From NCBI GenBank assembly GCA_027492205.1, contig JAOZFN010000006.1:7369-71368 (forward strand): a stretch of DNA of 64,000 nt, written 5' to 3'. The notes below the pieces were generated by a model, which searched no databases, was not told the DNA's origin, and saw nothing but the letters and a program-made list of their open reading frames with translations. Of the stretch, positions 51,840 to 60,195 are shown in pieces (position 1 is the stretch's first letter; each line of letters starts with the position of its first letter). The stretch is from Thermoproteota archaeon. Its GTDB lineage: Archaea; Korarchaeota; Korarchaeia; Korarchaeales; Korarchaeaceae. A program made the translations under genes and the position numbers.

Positions 51840-52627
51840 GCGGGAGTTGGATGGATATGGGCGTTGAAGGGGGAGAGGTCGTTCTCGTGTTTGAGGAGGG
51901 GAAGGTCATCCGCAAGATAGTGGAGGCGGTGGAGGCGCTCATCGAGGAGGCGACCTTCAAGGTCAGTCCGGAGGAGGGATTTGTCCTCCAGGCTCTAGAT
52001 CCGGCAAAGATAGCCATGGTCCAAGTCTTCCTCCCGAAGCCCTTCTTCTCCGAGATTCAGGTTGTGGGAGACTCCTTCTTCGGTGTTAACTTCACCGAGC
52101 TCGCCAAGGTGATGAAGAGAGTCAAGTCCGACGATCGGGTGGAGTTCCATCTCACCAGGGACTCCCTCACAGTAGTCCTCAGGGACGGCTTCAAGAGGAC
52201 CCATCGGCTGGCGCTCCTGCCCCCGGAAGAGTTTCAGGTCCGCAGCCTGAAGGTCAACTTCACGGCTGGCATCAGGATGGACAGCAGGAAGATGCCCGAG
52301 ATCATAAAGGAACTCAAGGGGATATCGTCCGAGGTGGAGATAACCATCGACGGGGAGAGGACCGAGTTTGCGGCCCGGAGCGAGAGGCAGGAGTCAAGGA
52401 TAACCATCGAGAAGACCGACCCCATCGTGCTGGACATCTGGGCCCAGGAGCCGGCCAGGGCCGTCTACGGGCTCGGGTACCTGGAGAAGATGGTGAAGCC
52501 AGCGGACATCTCGGCGGAGGTCTCGCTGGAGATCGCGACGGACAAGCCGATGATGATGAAGTACTCCATTGGCGGGTTCGCCGACGCGAGGGTAGTCTAC
52601 TACTTGGCCAACGTGGCGGGGATGTGA
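51836..52627 (+). CDS. pcn: PCNA sliding clamp
   Basis: 263 residues. The clamp fold is shown by KIVEAVEALIEEATFKV, FVLQALDPAKIAMVQVFLP, DRVEFHLTRDSLTVVLRDG, and the late GLGYLEKMVKP and PMMMKYSIG...YYLAN regions. It encircles DNA and tethers polymerases, ligase and nucleases. The ATG at 51836 overlaps the OB-fold gene stop (ATGA); ATG 51851 and 51857 are alternatives close to the usual start. A single PCNA is seen here. Confidence 0.95.
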   Translation: MSGSWMDMGVEGGEVVLVFEEGKVIRKIVEAVEALIEEATFKVSPEEGFVLQALDPAKIAMVQVFLPKPFFSEIQVVGDSFFGVNFTELAKVMKRVKSDDRVEFHLTRDSLTVVLRDGFKRTHRLALLPPEEFQVRSLKVNFTAGIRMDSRKMPEIIKELKGISSEVEITIDGERTEFAARSERQESRITIEKTDPIVLDIWAQEPARAVYGLGYLEKMVKPADISAEVSLEIATDKPMMMKYSIGGFADARVVYYLANVAGM

Positions 52628-52637
52628 CGGGCCCCTC

Positions 52638-53603
52638 ATGGAGGAGCTCGATCCGGCGCTGGCCTCTCGATACCCCTTCACATCGCTGGGGGAGCGCCTG
52701 ATAGAGTCGGAGGGCCTCACTGAGGAGGATCTCGCCTATGATCCCCTGCTGGAGCAGAGCAGGCGGCACGCAAGGGGTCGCCTGCTCTCGGCAGTGAGTG
52801 GTGGGCTGTACCTGGACGACCTCTACCTCCCCCCTCTGGACGCCGTAGCAACCTACCTCATCGTCAGACTGGTGAGTTCCTGGATCGGAGACCCCTTCCT
52901 CAACCGGCTTGTCGCGGAGCACGAATCCAAGAGGTTTCACAGGCTTGCGAGGGATGAGCCCATCCACATACTTGCCTGGCTAGGTGGGGAGCTGGGGGCA
53001 GCGATCAGACCCGATGGAGAGAGGGCGTGGATTGACATTTCCAGCTACCTTCGCGCCGCGGCCGGTTTGGGCGGACCTAAGTGGAGACTCGCCAATCGGG
53101 ATGTCCGAAGTGGTCAGGTACTGGTGGGGAGGAGGGAACTTGCCAGGCTCCTGCAGGAACTTCTCAGGGCTCACCTCTTGGAGCCGACTCCTTGCCCCTC
53201 CCTGTCCCCGCCCCTGAGGGCTATAGGAACCGAGGTGATTAGACGCCTTGAGGAGAGGAAGGCATCCATTCAGTCCTCGGGGCCTTCTCGGCAGACCCTG
53301 CCTCCCTGCATAGAGAAGCTTGTCGAGAAGGCGGAGAGGGGGGAGAACATGAGCCACCAGGAGAGATTCACCCTGGCGGCATACCTCCTCAAGGTGGGCT
53401 GGTCCGTCGATCGAGTGGTTGACCTCTTCAGGAGCGCCCCCGACTTCAAGGAGAGGGTGGCGAGATACCAGGTAAGCCACATCGCCAAGAGGGGATACAA
53501 CCCGCCCAACTGCGAGACCCTCAGGAGCTGGGGAATCTGCGTCGAGGACTGCGGGGTCAAGTCTCCACTGTCGTATGGGAGGCGCGGGAGGAGGAGGCGT
53601 TGA
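52638..53603 (+). CDS. priL: DNA primase large subunit PriL
   Basis: 321 residues. The C-terminal iron-sulfur domain has C224 (LPPCIEKL), C292 (NCETL), C301 and C305 (GICVEDCGVKSPL), the four cluster ligands. The N-terminal half is helical and acidic. It regulates primer initiation and length with PriS. ATG 10 bp after PCNA, and its stop overlaps the priS start, so the two subunits are coupled. Confidence 0.93.
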   Translation: MEELDPALASRYPFTSLGERLIESEGLTEEDLAYDPLLEQSRRHARGRLLSAVSGGLYLDDLYLPPLDAVATYLIVRLVSSWIGDPFLNRLVAEHESKRFHRLARDEPIHILAWLGGELGAAIRPDGERAWIDISSYLRAAAGLGGPKWRLANRDVRSGQVLVGRRELARLLQELLRAHLLEPTPCPSLSPPLRAIGTEVIRRLEERKASIQSSGPSRQTLPPCIEKLVEKAERGENMSHQERFTLAAYLLKVGWSVDRVVDLFRSAPDFKERVARYQVSHIAKRGYNPPNCETLRSWGICVEDCGVKSPLSYGRRGRRRR

Positions 53604-54790
53604 ACCCGCTTCGCGCCGCATTCAGAGAGTACTACGCCCTCCGATCTCGCTCGATCTTCGTCCCGCGGATCGACCTTCGCGAGATCATGGTGGTCACCTT
53701 CGACGGAACGGTGATCAGGCATGTCTCCGTCAAGAACCTGGAGTCGCTGAGGGCCATGCTCGCGAGGGAGGCTCCAAGGCACGCTTACTACTCCGTGGGA
53801 CTGTACGAGAGACCGGCGGCCAAGTTCATGGCGGAGAAAGGCCTCAAGGGGGCCGAGGTGCTGTTTGACATAGACGCGGATCACTTGGGCGTGGACGAGT
53901 GCGACTACGGACTCGCCTGGCGGTGCAAGTCGTGTGGGGAGTCCGGAGATGGGGTACCACCCGACGCCTGTCCGAAGTGCGGATCACGGGACCTGGAGAG
54001 GCTGGACTGGCTCTCGGAGGGTTGCTTGGAGGCCGCCAAAAGGGAGGCGATCCGGCTCCTGGAAATCCTCGAGTCGGACCTCGGGGTCTCTGGGGATGAG
54101 CTGATGGTCTACTACACAGGACACAGGGGGTACCATGTGAGGATCCTCTCGGAGCGCTTTCTCGGGCTCGGCAAGGAGGAGAGGAGAGAGCTCGCCTCCC
54201 ACGTGTCCGGCCTGTCGTTCGACCCGGAGGAGGTCTTCTACGTTAAGGGATCGGTTCTCACCACGCCCAGAGTCGACGAGGGGGGTTGGAGGGGTAGGAT
54301 AGCCAAGGAGATGCTTCAACTGCTCGAGGAGTCGGGCGGCGGAAAAACGGCGCTACCGAGCAGCGTGGCTAAGAGGAGGGGGGAGTTGGTAAGGGCGCTC
54401 AAGGAGGGGGTTCCCCTAATCAACCCCACCCGAGCGCTCGTCAGAGACCTGAGGAGGATGGCGGAGGAGATAGTTCAGGCACGCCGAGTGAGGATAGACG
54501 AGATGGTTACGCCTGACACGAGCAGACTCACGAGGATACCCAACAGCCTGCACGGCAAGACGGGTCTGAGGGCCATGGCCCTCTCTCCTGACGAGCTGAG
54601 GGACTTCCAACCCCTGGGGGATGCGGTGGGGCTATCTAACGATCAAATAAGGGTTTTCACCACGGCACCCGTGCCGAGGTTCAGGGTTAAGGGCGAGTAT
54701 TTCGGACCCTATGAACCGGGCGTGGGGGTAGACCTGCCGATGTTCGCGGCCGCCCTGATCCTCCTGAAGGGCAGGGGTGTCATACCTTGA
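53600..54790 (+). CDS. priS: DNA primase catalytic subunit PriS
   Basis: 396 residues. It synthesises RNA or DNA primers. The metal-binding Asps are D90 and D92 (LFDIDADH); a zinc ribbon follows with CKSCGESGDGVPPDACPKC (cysteines 109-127), then the YYTGHRGYHVRI segment with the third carboxylate region. The chain is longer than the minimal archaeal form (about 330-350). TTG start coupled to priL; the stop overlaps gins15. The primase pair is complete. Confidence 0.95.
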   Translation: MNPLRAAFREYYALRSRSIFVPRIDLREIMVVTFDGTVIRHVSVKNLESLRAMLAREAPRHAYYSVGLYERPAAKFMAEKGLKGAEVLFDIDADHLGVDECDYGLAWRCKSCGESGDGVPPDACPKCGSRDLERLDWLSEGCLEAAKREAIRLLEILESDLGVSGDELMVYYTGHRGYHVRILSERFLGLGKEERRELASHVSGLSFDPEEVFYVKGSVLTTPRVDEGGWRGRIAKEMLQLLEESGGGKTALPSSVAKRRGELVRALKEGVPLINPTRALVRDLRRMAEEIVQARRVRIDEMVTPDTSRLTRIPNSLHGKTGLRAMALSPDELRDFQPLGDAVGLSNDQIRVFTTAPVPRFRVKGEYFGPYEPGVGVDLPMFAAALILLKGRGVIP

Positions 54791-55317
54791 GCTCTTCAAA
54801 CCCCTACCGAGAGCTGGTCGACGCTCTGGTCAGGGAGCTGACCTCGGATCAGCTAGAGGAGCTCCCTGAGGGCTTGTTCCAGCGGGTAGACGAGTGGATC
54901 CGATCACTCAGGAATTCGGCCACTGGAGAAGAGGCCAGGAGTGTCGTAGAGACTCTCGCCGGGGTTTGCCAAGAGCTGATGACTACGCTCGAGAGGATAC
55001 GCAGGGCCAAATCTGGGATGGCTGGCAAGCTAGGGTCCCAACCCGGCGACTCGCCGACAAGTACTGAGGGCGGGTCAACGGTCGGGGGCGAGTCAGCCCA
55101 GGTGGTTGAACCCCTCAAGCCGCCGAAACTCCCGCGCGGGAAGGTTTTAGTAACGTTTAAAACACCCTTGAGGGAGTTCGTGGCGTCGGACCTGAGGGTT
55201 TACGGGCCCTTCCGGGAGGGCGATGTCTGCCTCCTCCCGGTCGGGGATGCCGCAGCCCTGGAGGCTAGGGGAGTCTTGGAGGTGTTGATTGGGAATGAAG
55301 GTGCCGAACAAGATTAG
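54787..55317 (+). CDS. gins15: GINS complex subunit Gins15 (Sld5/Psf1-like)
   Basis: 176 residues. The N-terminal helical A domain is followed by a low-complexity linker (about residues 75-110, Gly/Ser/Thr) and the small B domain, KVLVTFKTPLREFVASDLRVYGPFREGDVCLLP, with EARGVLEVL. This A-then-B order is the Sld5/Psf1 arrangement. GINS joins MCM and the recombinase-like factor in the CMG helicase. TTG start overlaps priS by 4 bp. Its end overlaps L44e. Confidence 0.85.
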   Translation: MSSSNPYRELVDALVRELTSDQLEELPEGLFQRVDEWIRSLRNSATGEEARSVVETLAGVCQELMTTLERIRRAKSGMAGKLGSQPGDSPTSTEGGSTVGGESAQVVEPLKPPKLPRGKVLVTFKTPLREFVASDLRVYGPFREGDVCLLPVGDAAALEARGVLEVLIGNEGAEQD

Positions 55318-55573
55318 GACCTACTGCCCCAAGTGCGGGACCCACACAGAGCACAAGGTCTCCCTTTACAAGGCGGGCAGGCAGAGGACCCTCTCGTGGG
55401 GAGCTAGGCAGCTCGAGAGGAAGAGGAGCGGTTACGGCGGAGAGCCGAGGGGAATGCTGAAGAGGAAGGCCAAGATCAACAAGAAGGCGGTGTTAGTCCT
55501 GACATGCTCTCGGTGCGGCAGGAAGCAGCTGAGGAGTCTGGGCAGGCTCAGCAGGGTCGAGATAGTCAGGTGA
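55295..55573 (+). CDS. rpl44e: ribosomal protein L44e (eL42)
   Basis: 92 residues from the ATG at 55295 ([22 protein letters not shown]). The zinc ligands are CPKC near the start and CSRC near the end; the central basic segment [16 protein letters not shown] is typical. It contacts the E site. The track adds two residues from a TTG at 55289. It overlaps gins15 by 23 bp, a common feature of this superoperon. Confidence 0.95.
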   Translation: MKVPNKIRTYCPKCGTHTEHKVSLYKAGRQRTLSWGARQLERKRSGYGGEPRGMLKRKAKINKKAVLVLTCSRCGRKQLRSLGRLSRVEIVR

Positions 55574-55583
55574 GGTGGTGTTA

Positions 55584-55799
55584 GTGGGCAGGAGCCGGAA
55601 GAAGGCCCCAATCCCCCTACCGCGATCGTACTTCGTCAGGGTTAAGTGTCCCAAATGTGGAAATGAGCAGACGATTTTCTCTCACGCATCTCGCGTGGTC
55701 CGCTGTCTGGTGTGCGACGAGGTACTCGCGGAACCCACCGGGGGCAAGGCAAGGATACACGCCCCCATCATGGCCGTTTACGGAAAGCTCGCGGAGTGA
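55584..55799 (+). CDS. rps27e: ribosomal protein S27e (eS27)
   Basis: 71 residues in the form I prefer (GTG 55584, MGRSRKKAP); the track starts at GTG 55575. The zinc ribbon is [11 protein letters not shown]...CLVCDEVL with the usual spacing. GAGGTGG lies 5-8 nt before 55584. It follows L44e by 10 bp and its stop is immediately followed by the aIF2-alpha ATG. Confidence 0.93.
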   Translation: MGRSRKKAPIPLPRSYFVRVKCPKCGNEQTIFSHASRVVRCLVCDEVLAEPTGGKARIHAPIMAVYGKLAE

Positions 55800-56618
55800 A
55801 TGAGGATGCCCCGGGACTTTCCCCGCCGAAACGAGCTGGTCGTCGCAACGATCAAGAGGGTCGAGGAGCACGGGGTCATCGCCGAACTAGAGGAGTACGA
55901 CGGCCTGGAGGCGTACATACCCAGAGGTCACGTGGCCTCCGGGAGGGTCAAGGACATACGCGACTTCGTTAAAGAGGGAGATCGCGTGGTCGGCAGGGTA
56001 ATACGGGCGGACAGGGCGAGGCAACAGGTTGACCTCTCCCTCCGATACGTCAGCAGGGATCAGGCGGAACGAAAGCTGAGGGAGTGGAAGGAGAGGTCTA
56101 GGGCCCTCTCGCTGATCCGAGTGGCCGCAATGAGAGCGGGCGTCCAGGATCCGGAGGAGACCGCTAAGAGAATGCTAGCTCAGATTGAGGATGTCTACGA
56201 ATCGGCCCTCGAGGCCTTGGAAGACGCGCTGTGGCATCCGGAGGTATTGGACAAGCTCGGAGTTCCGAGCGACATTGCTAGGCAGCTAGTTCCCCTTATC
56301 AGGGAGCAGCTTAAACCACCCCTCTATATAAAGGAGGTTACTCTCAAGCTGATTTCTCCGTCCCCAAGCGGCGTGGATGTCATCAGAGATGCGCTTCTGA
56401 AGGGGACGTCCGTGCGGTCGGAGAAGGTGTCGATCGAGGCCTTCACGGCAGGGGCTCCGAGATATGTTGTCAGGGTGAGTAGCAGGGACCCCTCTCTAGT
56501 TAGGCGAATGGCCACCACGGCAACGAAGCGGATTCTGGAGGAAGTTAGATCCTCCGGCGGCAAGGCCGAGGTGGTGGCAGAGCGCGAAATCACAAAGCGC
56601 GCGGCAGAAGCACAGTGA
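55800..56618 (+). CDS. eif2a: translation initiation factor aIF2 alpha subunit
   Basis: 272 residues. An N-terminal S1 domain (ELVVATIKRVEEHGVIAELEEYDGLEAYIPRGHV) is followed by a helical domain and a C-terminal alpha/beta domain (DALLKGTSVRSEKVSIEAFTAGAPRYVVRVSS) that binds the gamma subunit. It carries initiator tRNA to the ribosome within aIF2. ATG directly after the S27e stop. nop10 follows, the classic archaeal aIF2-alpha-nop10 pair. Confidence 0.95.
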   Translation: MRMPRDFPRRNELVVATIKRVEEHGVIAELEEYDGLEAYIPRGHVASGRVKDIRDFVKEGDRVVGRVIRADRARQQVDLSLRYVSRDQAERKLREWKERSRALSLIRVAAMRAGVQDPEETAKRMLAQIEDVYESALEALEDALWHPEVLDKLGVPSDIARQLVPLIREQLKPPLYIKEVTLKLISPSPSGVDVIRDALLKGTSVRSEKVSIEAFTAGAPRYVVRVSSRDPSLVRRMATTATKRILEEVRSSGGKAEVVAEREITKRAAEAQ

Positions 56619-56632
56619 TGCGGTGATGGCCT

Positions 56633-56761
56633 TTGCGGAGGGCACTTATAAGGAGGTGTAACGCCTGTTACATATACACTCTCAAAGAGAAGTGCCCCAT
56701 GTGCGGTTCGCCAACCTCCCCTCCCGGCCCTCCTCCATATGAGAGATTGAGAGGGAGATGA
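56633..56761 (+). CDS. nop10: H/ACA RNP protein Nop10
   Basis: 42 residues, too short for the ORF track. The TTG at 56633 is the only possible start after an in-frame stop. The product RRCNACYIYTLKEKCPMCGS, then PPGPPPYERLRGR, shows the Nop10 zinc ribbon (C-x2-C...C-x2-C with YTL between) and the Pro-rich segment that wraps Cbf5. It is somewhat shorter at the C-terminus than most Nop10. GGTGATGG precedes it. It lies 14 bp after aIF2-alpha and joins Gar1 as the second H/ACA component here. Confidence 0.88.
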   Translation: MRRALIRRCNACYIYTLKEKCPMCGSPTSPPGPPPYERLRGR

Positions 56762-56823
56762 GCTGCCCCAAAGTCAATCCTCATGAGTTGCCTGAAGGCC
56801 CCTTCAGAAGCTTCTTATGGAAG

Positions 56824-56899
56824 TGGAGCCCCGGGCGGGATTCGAACCCGCGACCTGCGGATTACAAGTCCGCCGCTCTGCCAGCTGAGCTACCGGGGC
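56824..56899 (-). tRNA. tRNA-Thr (anticodon TGT), CCA encoded
   Basis: Read on the minus strand: acceptor GCCCCGG/CCGGGGC, D arm GCTC...GAGC, anticodon stem GCGGA/TCCGC enclosing CTTGTAA with anticodon TGT, and T arm GCGGG-TTCGAAT-CCCGC. Discriminator T, with encoded CCA at 56824-56826. No intron. A TATA-like GAATTATAAG about 39 bp before the 5' end may be its promoter. Confidence 0.95.
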
Positions 56900-57146
56900 C
56901 CAACAGGCAGATTCATCCACCTTTGGGCGACGAGAATTATAAGCTTCATCCCAGACAAGTGCACGCGACAAAACCGGGGGGCTCATGTAGACTTCATTTA
57001 GTTAGTTGATTGCCTAATAATCGGTCGACATATCCCTACACAGATCTGACTGAAGAACAGCCCTATTCGTCATCCCGGCCGTCGATGAGACTGCCGTCGT
57101 CTCCGCCCTACGATCCCCCTCTGAAACCGTTGTGCAATGATTTGCA

Positions 57147-57173
57147 ACGTTTAAGTGAGAAATCCATTAATAG
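57147..57173 (+). promoter_or_regulatory. candidate promoter(s) of the S-layer gene
   Basis: CGTTTAAG (from 57148) and CATTAATAG (57165-57173) are TATA-like. They predict leaders of about 64 or 47 nt ahead of the ATG at 57242, longer than for most genes in this window. An imperfect repeat TTGTGCAA / TTTGCAA lies just upstream. Confidence 0.45.
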
Positions 57174-57197
57174 TCTTCTGACGAGGGTGAAGCCAGC

Positions 57198-57229
57198 CCC
57201 CCGCTCGACCGCTAGGGGTCACGCGGGGG
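57198..57229 (+). promoter_or_regulatory. nested hairpin in the S-layer mRNA leader
   Basis: CCCCCGC (57198-57204) pairs with GCGGGGG (57223-57229), and inside it GACC pairs with GGTC around the loop GCTAGG. The 3' arm abuts the Shine-Dalgarno sequence GGAGGTGA (57228-57235), 7 nt before the ATG. It could stabilise the message or modulate ribosome access. Confidence 0.55.
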
Positions 57230-57241
57230 AGGTGAAGAAGT

Positions 57242-59917
57242 ATGAACTGGAGAAAGGCAGCCTTCGCTGCCCTGCTGGCCGTTCTAGTGGGAGTCTCTGT
57301 GCTCCCGCTGACGGCTTCGCCTCTGATAAGGGAGTTCCCGAAGCCATTCGTGCAGGATGGCACCATAGACTACGATGGAGACGGAGTGCCTGACATAGCC
57401 ATTATAATCGGAGGGCAGAAGCCGGGTCTCGCAGCCGCAGCCGAAGACGTCAGGGGAGCGACCCTGATAGGAACTAAGATAGGTTCCCACCTCTACTACA
57501 CGAAGGCGCCGAACACCAAGGGTACTGACTACTGGATCGAGGAACTCACCGCCGACGTGTGGCACTACACCTACAAGAGGTGGAGCTGGGGCGGCTCCAA
57601 CGCAGACGAGGGGCTGTGGTTCCGCTTTGGCGACGGAGTCACCTACCCACCGTTCAGCAACACCTACCCCAACCAGTTTGCTTATCCGCTTGATACCGAC
57701 ACGTTCGCACCCGACTACCTGCTGGTGGCCACCGAGTACGTGAACGAGACCATTGAGGAGGTTCCTATCTGTCCTGGCTGCCCCAACTTTGGAGTCAACA
57801 AGTGCGAGGCCCCCGTGCTCGTGTACAGCGTTGGATACGCCCTCACCGGTGATGACAAGAAGACTCTCGGCGACAACGTCCTCTTCGCTGACCTCATGGA
57901 GAATGGCGGAGCTACGTGGATAATCACCGGTTACGACCCTGCCGACTATCCTGGCTATGCTGGCCCGCTTGGCGGCGCTGTCTATGTCTACTACAACGAT
58001 GGGTTCAACTCTACTGCGGGTTCGGGGAGCACTATAGGGGCTGAGGACATCTTCAGCGGCAAGACACAGAACTACACGCTTAACAAACCGGGCTTCGCCA
58101 TGCTGTTCAGCACAACTCCCGTGGGCACCGCCATCCTCGAGGAGGGCAAGGAGTACTACGTCCCCTTCCTGGGGTACTGGATAGAGGTGGACGATATAAC
58201 CCCGGAGAACGCTTCATTCATAGTCAGGGAATCTGAGGGCGGGCCAATCAAAACCATGCTCAATCTTGAGTACAGCACAGACTCGGAAGGCAATGTGAAC
58301 AAGCTATTCATATATCTAAATGACCTCGCGGAGAACAGGCTCGAGGGAGCAGGCTACAACATGGTATTCTTCCTCTACATATACAGGATCGACACCGACG
58401 ACGACTACATGGAGGTCATGCTTAGCAGCCCGTGGATCGACAAGCACATCTTCGAGAGGATCGACCTCGACGACGACGGCGTGGTCGACATCACAGACCT
58501 CGAGTACTCATGGCCAGCCGACGCGCCGGTAAGCGCCTTTGACTGGTGGATTGAGGAAGGTTACTTCGTTGGCTACGTCATCATAAACGGCTCCGACATG
58601 GGTCCGTTCTCAGTGAAGATGGATCCGTGGGACAAGCTGCCTTACGATCACATCTATGGCATCGTGAGCTACACCTACCCAGGCGACGACAGCATCTACT
58701 GGTATGTGATACCCGAGAACGGCACTTGGCACCTAGGCGAGAAGAAGACCTACGGCAGCAATGAGTTCATCTTCGATAACAAGGAGGTCTTCGAGGCCTA
58801 TGACGATGGAACCGCCGATTGCGGATCCCCCGACTGCTTGGCGAGGTCCGACTTCGGCGTCTTCCTCTACGATGAGGGCAACGTTGACATAGAGACCGAG
58901 GTCTGCAAGTGGACTGACGCCCTGACCTACCTCATGGTGAACGAGGCCTACGAGATCAATCAGACCCTTGACGACTTCACATACGGCGTCGATTCAGCGG
59001 TGGCCCTCTACGAGCTCCACGAGATATTCCCCATCAACGTGACTGGCGTCTTCGCGGGTGTCTACGATAGGTTCGAGAACATCACCGGCAACTGGACTGG
59101 CACCACCCTCCTCGACGAGTACTATAGAGATATAACGCCCGCCAGCGAGAAGAACCAGATCTTCGAGCTCGAGGATGTCTTCAGCTTCGTTAAGGCGCCT
59201 CTCGTCTGGCTCGACTATCAGTTCCTTGACGAGAACTACCAGTTGGCCGACAAGGCTGAGGAGGCAGGCCTCCCGAACAAGAACCTGATACTTGTAGGTG
59301 GTCCGGTGGTTAACAGAGTCGTTGACTATTTGAACGACAGCGGCTTGCTGTGGATAGTCTACGTCGGTGATAGACTCTACGACACTAGATTCACACTTGT
59401 GACGAGTAAAAATCAGATAAAGAATGGCTCGTTTGGAGACATAGTTGTAGGGGGACAGATCCAGGAGGATGGTTACTTAGACCTTTCCAAGGTAAGTATA
59501 ATGGTAGGTGCACCCACCGCGTCCTTCATTGGCGGCTTAGGAGTCATCCAGTATGCCAAGGATGATCCATGGGGTGAGGAGATGGGATACAAGGAGAATT
59601 ACATTCTCGTCGTAGCTGGTAACAATAGGTATGGTACCTACGCGGCGGCCGTGACTCTAGCCGACCCAACTAAGATAGTCAGGGTGCCGACAGATATCCC
59701 CATGACTTACTACCTCGCAGGGAATGACACTGAGTACAAGGTAGAGCCTAACCAGATCGTAGCTCCAGAGCATCCCCCCGCCGTAATAGTAGTTGCTCTG
59801 CTGCCTGGATACAAGATGGCGATGGGGTACTCTCCGCCTACAAGATACAACATCGTTGAAATCACTTGGCCGACGCCGGTCACTTTCGAGCCTGTTTTCA
59901 CTCCGGCCGGAGGGTGA
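57242..59917 (+). CDS. S-layer-like cell-surface protein
   Basis: 891 residues. A signal peptide (KAAFAALLAVLVGVSVLPLTA, residues about 5-26) leads into a large, acidic, aromatic-rich extracellular chain. DYDGDGVPD (43-51) and a later DLDDDGVVDITDLE look like calcium-binding loops. The start of the mature protein (ATLIGTKIGSHLYYT) and the end (NLILVGGPVVNRVVDYL, then LVVAGNNRYGTYAAA) resemble the paired segments of methanococcal/thermococcal-type S-layer proteins. Codons in the first two thirds favour C-ending forms, as in very highly expressed genes. It ends GG near the membrane without a clear C-terminal anchor. The last ~600 bp are more AT-rich. Confidence 0.72.
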   Translation: MNWRKAAFAALLAVLVGVSVLPLTASPLIREFPKPFVQDGTIDYDGDGVPDIAIIIGGQKPGLAAAAEDVRGATLIGTKIGSHLYYTKAPNTKGTDYWIEELTADVWHYTYKRWSWGGSNADEGLWFRFGDGVTYPPFSNTYPNQFAYPLDTDTFAPDYLLVATEYVNETIEEVPICPGCPNFGVNKCEAPVLVYSVGYALTGDDKKTLGDNVLFADLMENGGATWIITGYDPADYPGYAGPLGGAVYVYYNDGFNSTAGSGSTIGAEDIFSGKTQNYTLNKPGFAMLFSTTPVGTAILEEGKEYYVPFLGYWIEVDDITPENASFIVRESEGGPIKTMLNLEYSTDSEGNVNKLFIYLNDLAENRLEGAGYNMVFFLYIYRIDTDDDYMEVMLSSPWIDKHIFERIDLDDDGVVDITDLEYSWPADAPVSAFDWWIEEGYFVGYVIINGSDMGPFSVKMDPWDKLPYDHIYGIVSYTYPGDDSIYWYVIPENGTWHLGEKKTYGSNEFIFDNKEVFEAYDDGTADCGSPDCLARSDFGVFLYDEGNVDIETEVCKWTDALTYLMVNEAYEINQTLDDFTYGVDSAVALYELHEIFPINVTGVFAGVYDRFENITGNWTGTTLLDEYYRDITPASEKNQIFELEDVFSFVKAPLVWLDYQFLDENYQLADKAEEAGLPNKNLILVGGPVVNRVVDYLNDSGLLWIVYVGDRLYDTRFTLVTSKNQIKNGSFGDIVVGGQIQEDGYLDLSKVSIMVGAPTASFIGGLGVIQYAKDDPWGEEMGYKENYILVVAGNNRYGTYAAAVTLADPTKIVRVPTDIPMTYYLAGNDTEYKVEPNQIVAPEHPPAVIVVALLPGYKMAMGYSPPTRYNIVEITWPTPVTFEPVFTPAGG

Positions 59918-59937
59918 AAAACCCTTACCTCTACCCC

Positions 59938-59944
59938 TTTTTTT
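59938..59944 (+). terminator. T7 terminator of the S-layer gene
   Basis: A run of seven T follows CCTCTACCCC about 21 bp after the S-layer stop, the usual form of an archaeal terminator for a strongly transcribed gene. Confidence 0.6.
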
Positions 59945-60076
59945 AGAAAATTATGCATTACCGTTTTCAGGGCTGCGAATGTCTTATATTCCAGTAGCTC
60001 TTTATTCTTTGACCTAGCTTTTCCCTTACTCTACTTTTAACTGTTCTTTATATTAGATGGATAATTTATTCCTCTT

Positions 60077-60123
60077 TGTTGCCGCATTAATCAAAAAATT
60101 ACACAATTTATACTGCGGCAACA
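60077..60123 (+). promoter_or_regulatory. 10-bp inverted repeat bracketing a TATA-like sequence
   Basis: TGTTGCCGCA (60077-60086) and TGCGGCAACA (60114-60123) are exact reverse complements. The 27-bp spacer is AT-rich and contains CAATTTATA. The arms could bind a dimeric regulator on both sides of the promoter of the 60196 gene, or form a hairpin in a longer transcript. Confidence 0.55.
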
Positions 60124-60195
60124 CGCTTTGACGTCGAAGGCTAGGGTCTACGTCAGTTTTTTAGTCGCGAACGAACTTCCCACCCCAGGTCAAAG

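Larger units (their letters stand above)
56900..57241. other. 342-bp intergenic region before the S-layer gene
   Basis: I find no convincing gene. It holds the tRNA-Thr promoter candidate (56934-56942), two TATA-like sites for the S-layer gene (57147-57157 and 57165-57173), and the leader hairpin. The forward ORF 57010-57393 runs into the S-layer gene and has no family features. Confidence 0.7.
59918..60195. other. AT-rich intergenic region with promoter and inverted repeat
   Basis: 278 bp, distinctly AT-rich. It contains the T-run terminator of the S-layer gene, a 10-bp inverted repeat around a TATA-like sequence, and a TTTTTTA run near 60155. No ORF or RNA gene is convincing. Confidence 0.6.

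Noticed and set aside
57083-57124. Possible C/D box sRNA (CGATGAG ... CTGA)
   Set aside because: The C box deviates from RTGATGA and no C'/D' pair or guide match could be shown.
57130-57147. Operator palindrome TTGTGCAATGATTTGCAA upstream of the S-layer gene
   Set aside because: Only an imperfect repeat; kept as a note in the promoter entry rather than as a site.
57010-57393. Plus-strand ORF of 127 aa upstream of the S-layer gene
   Set aside because: No family features; it overlaps the S-layer start in another frame and spans the promoter and leader hairpin.
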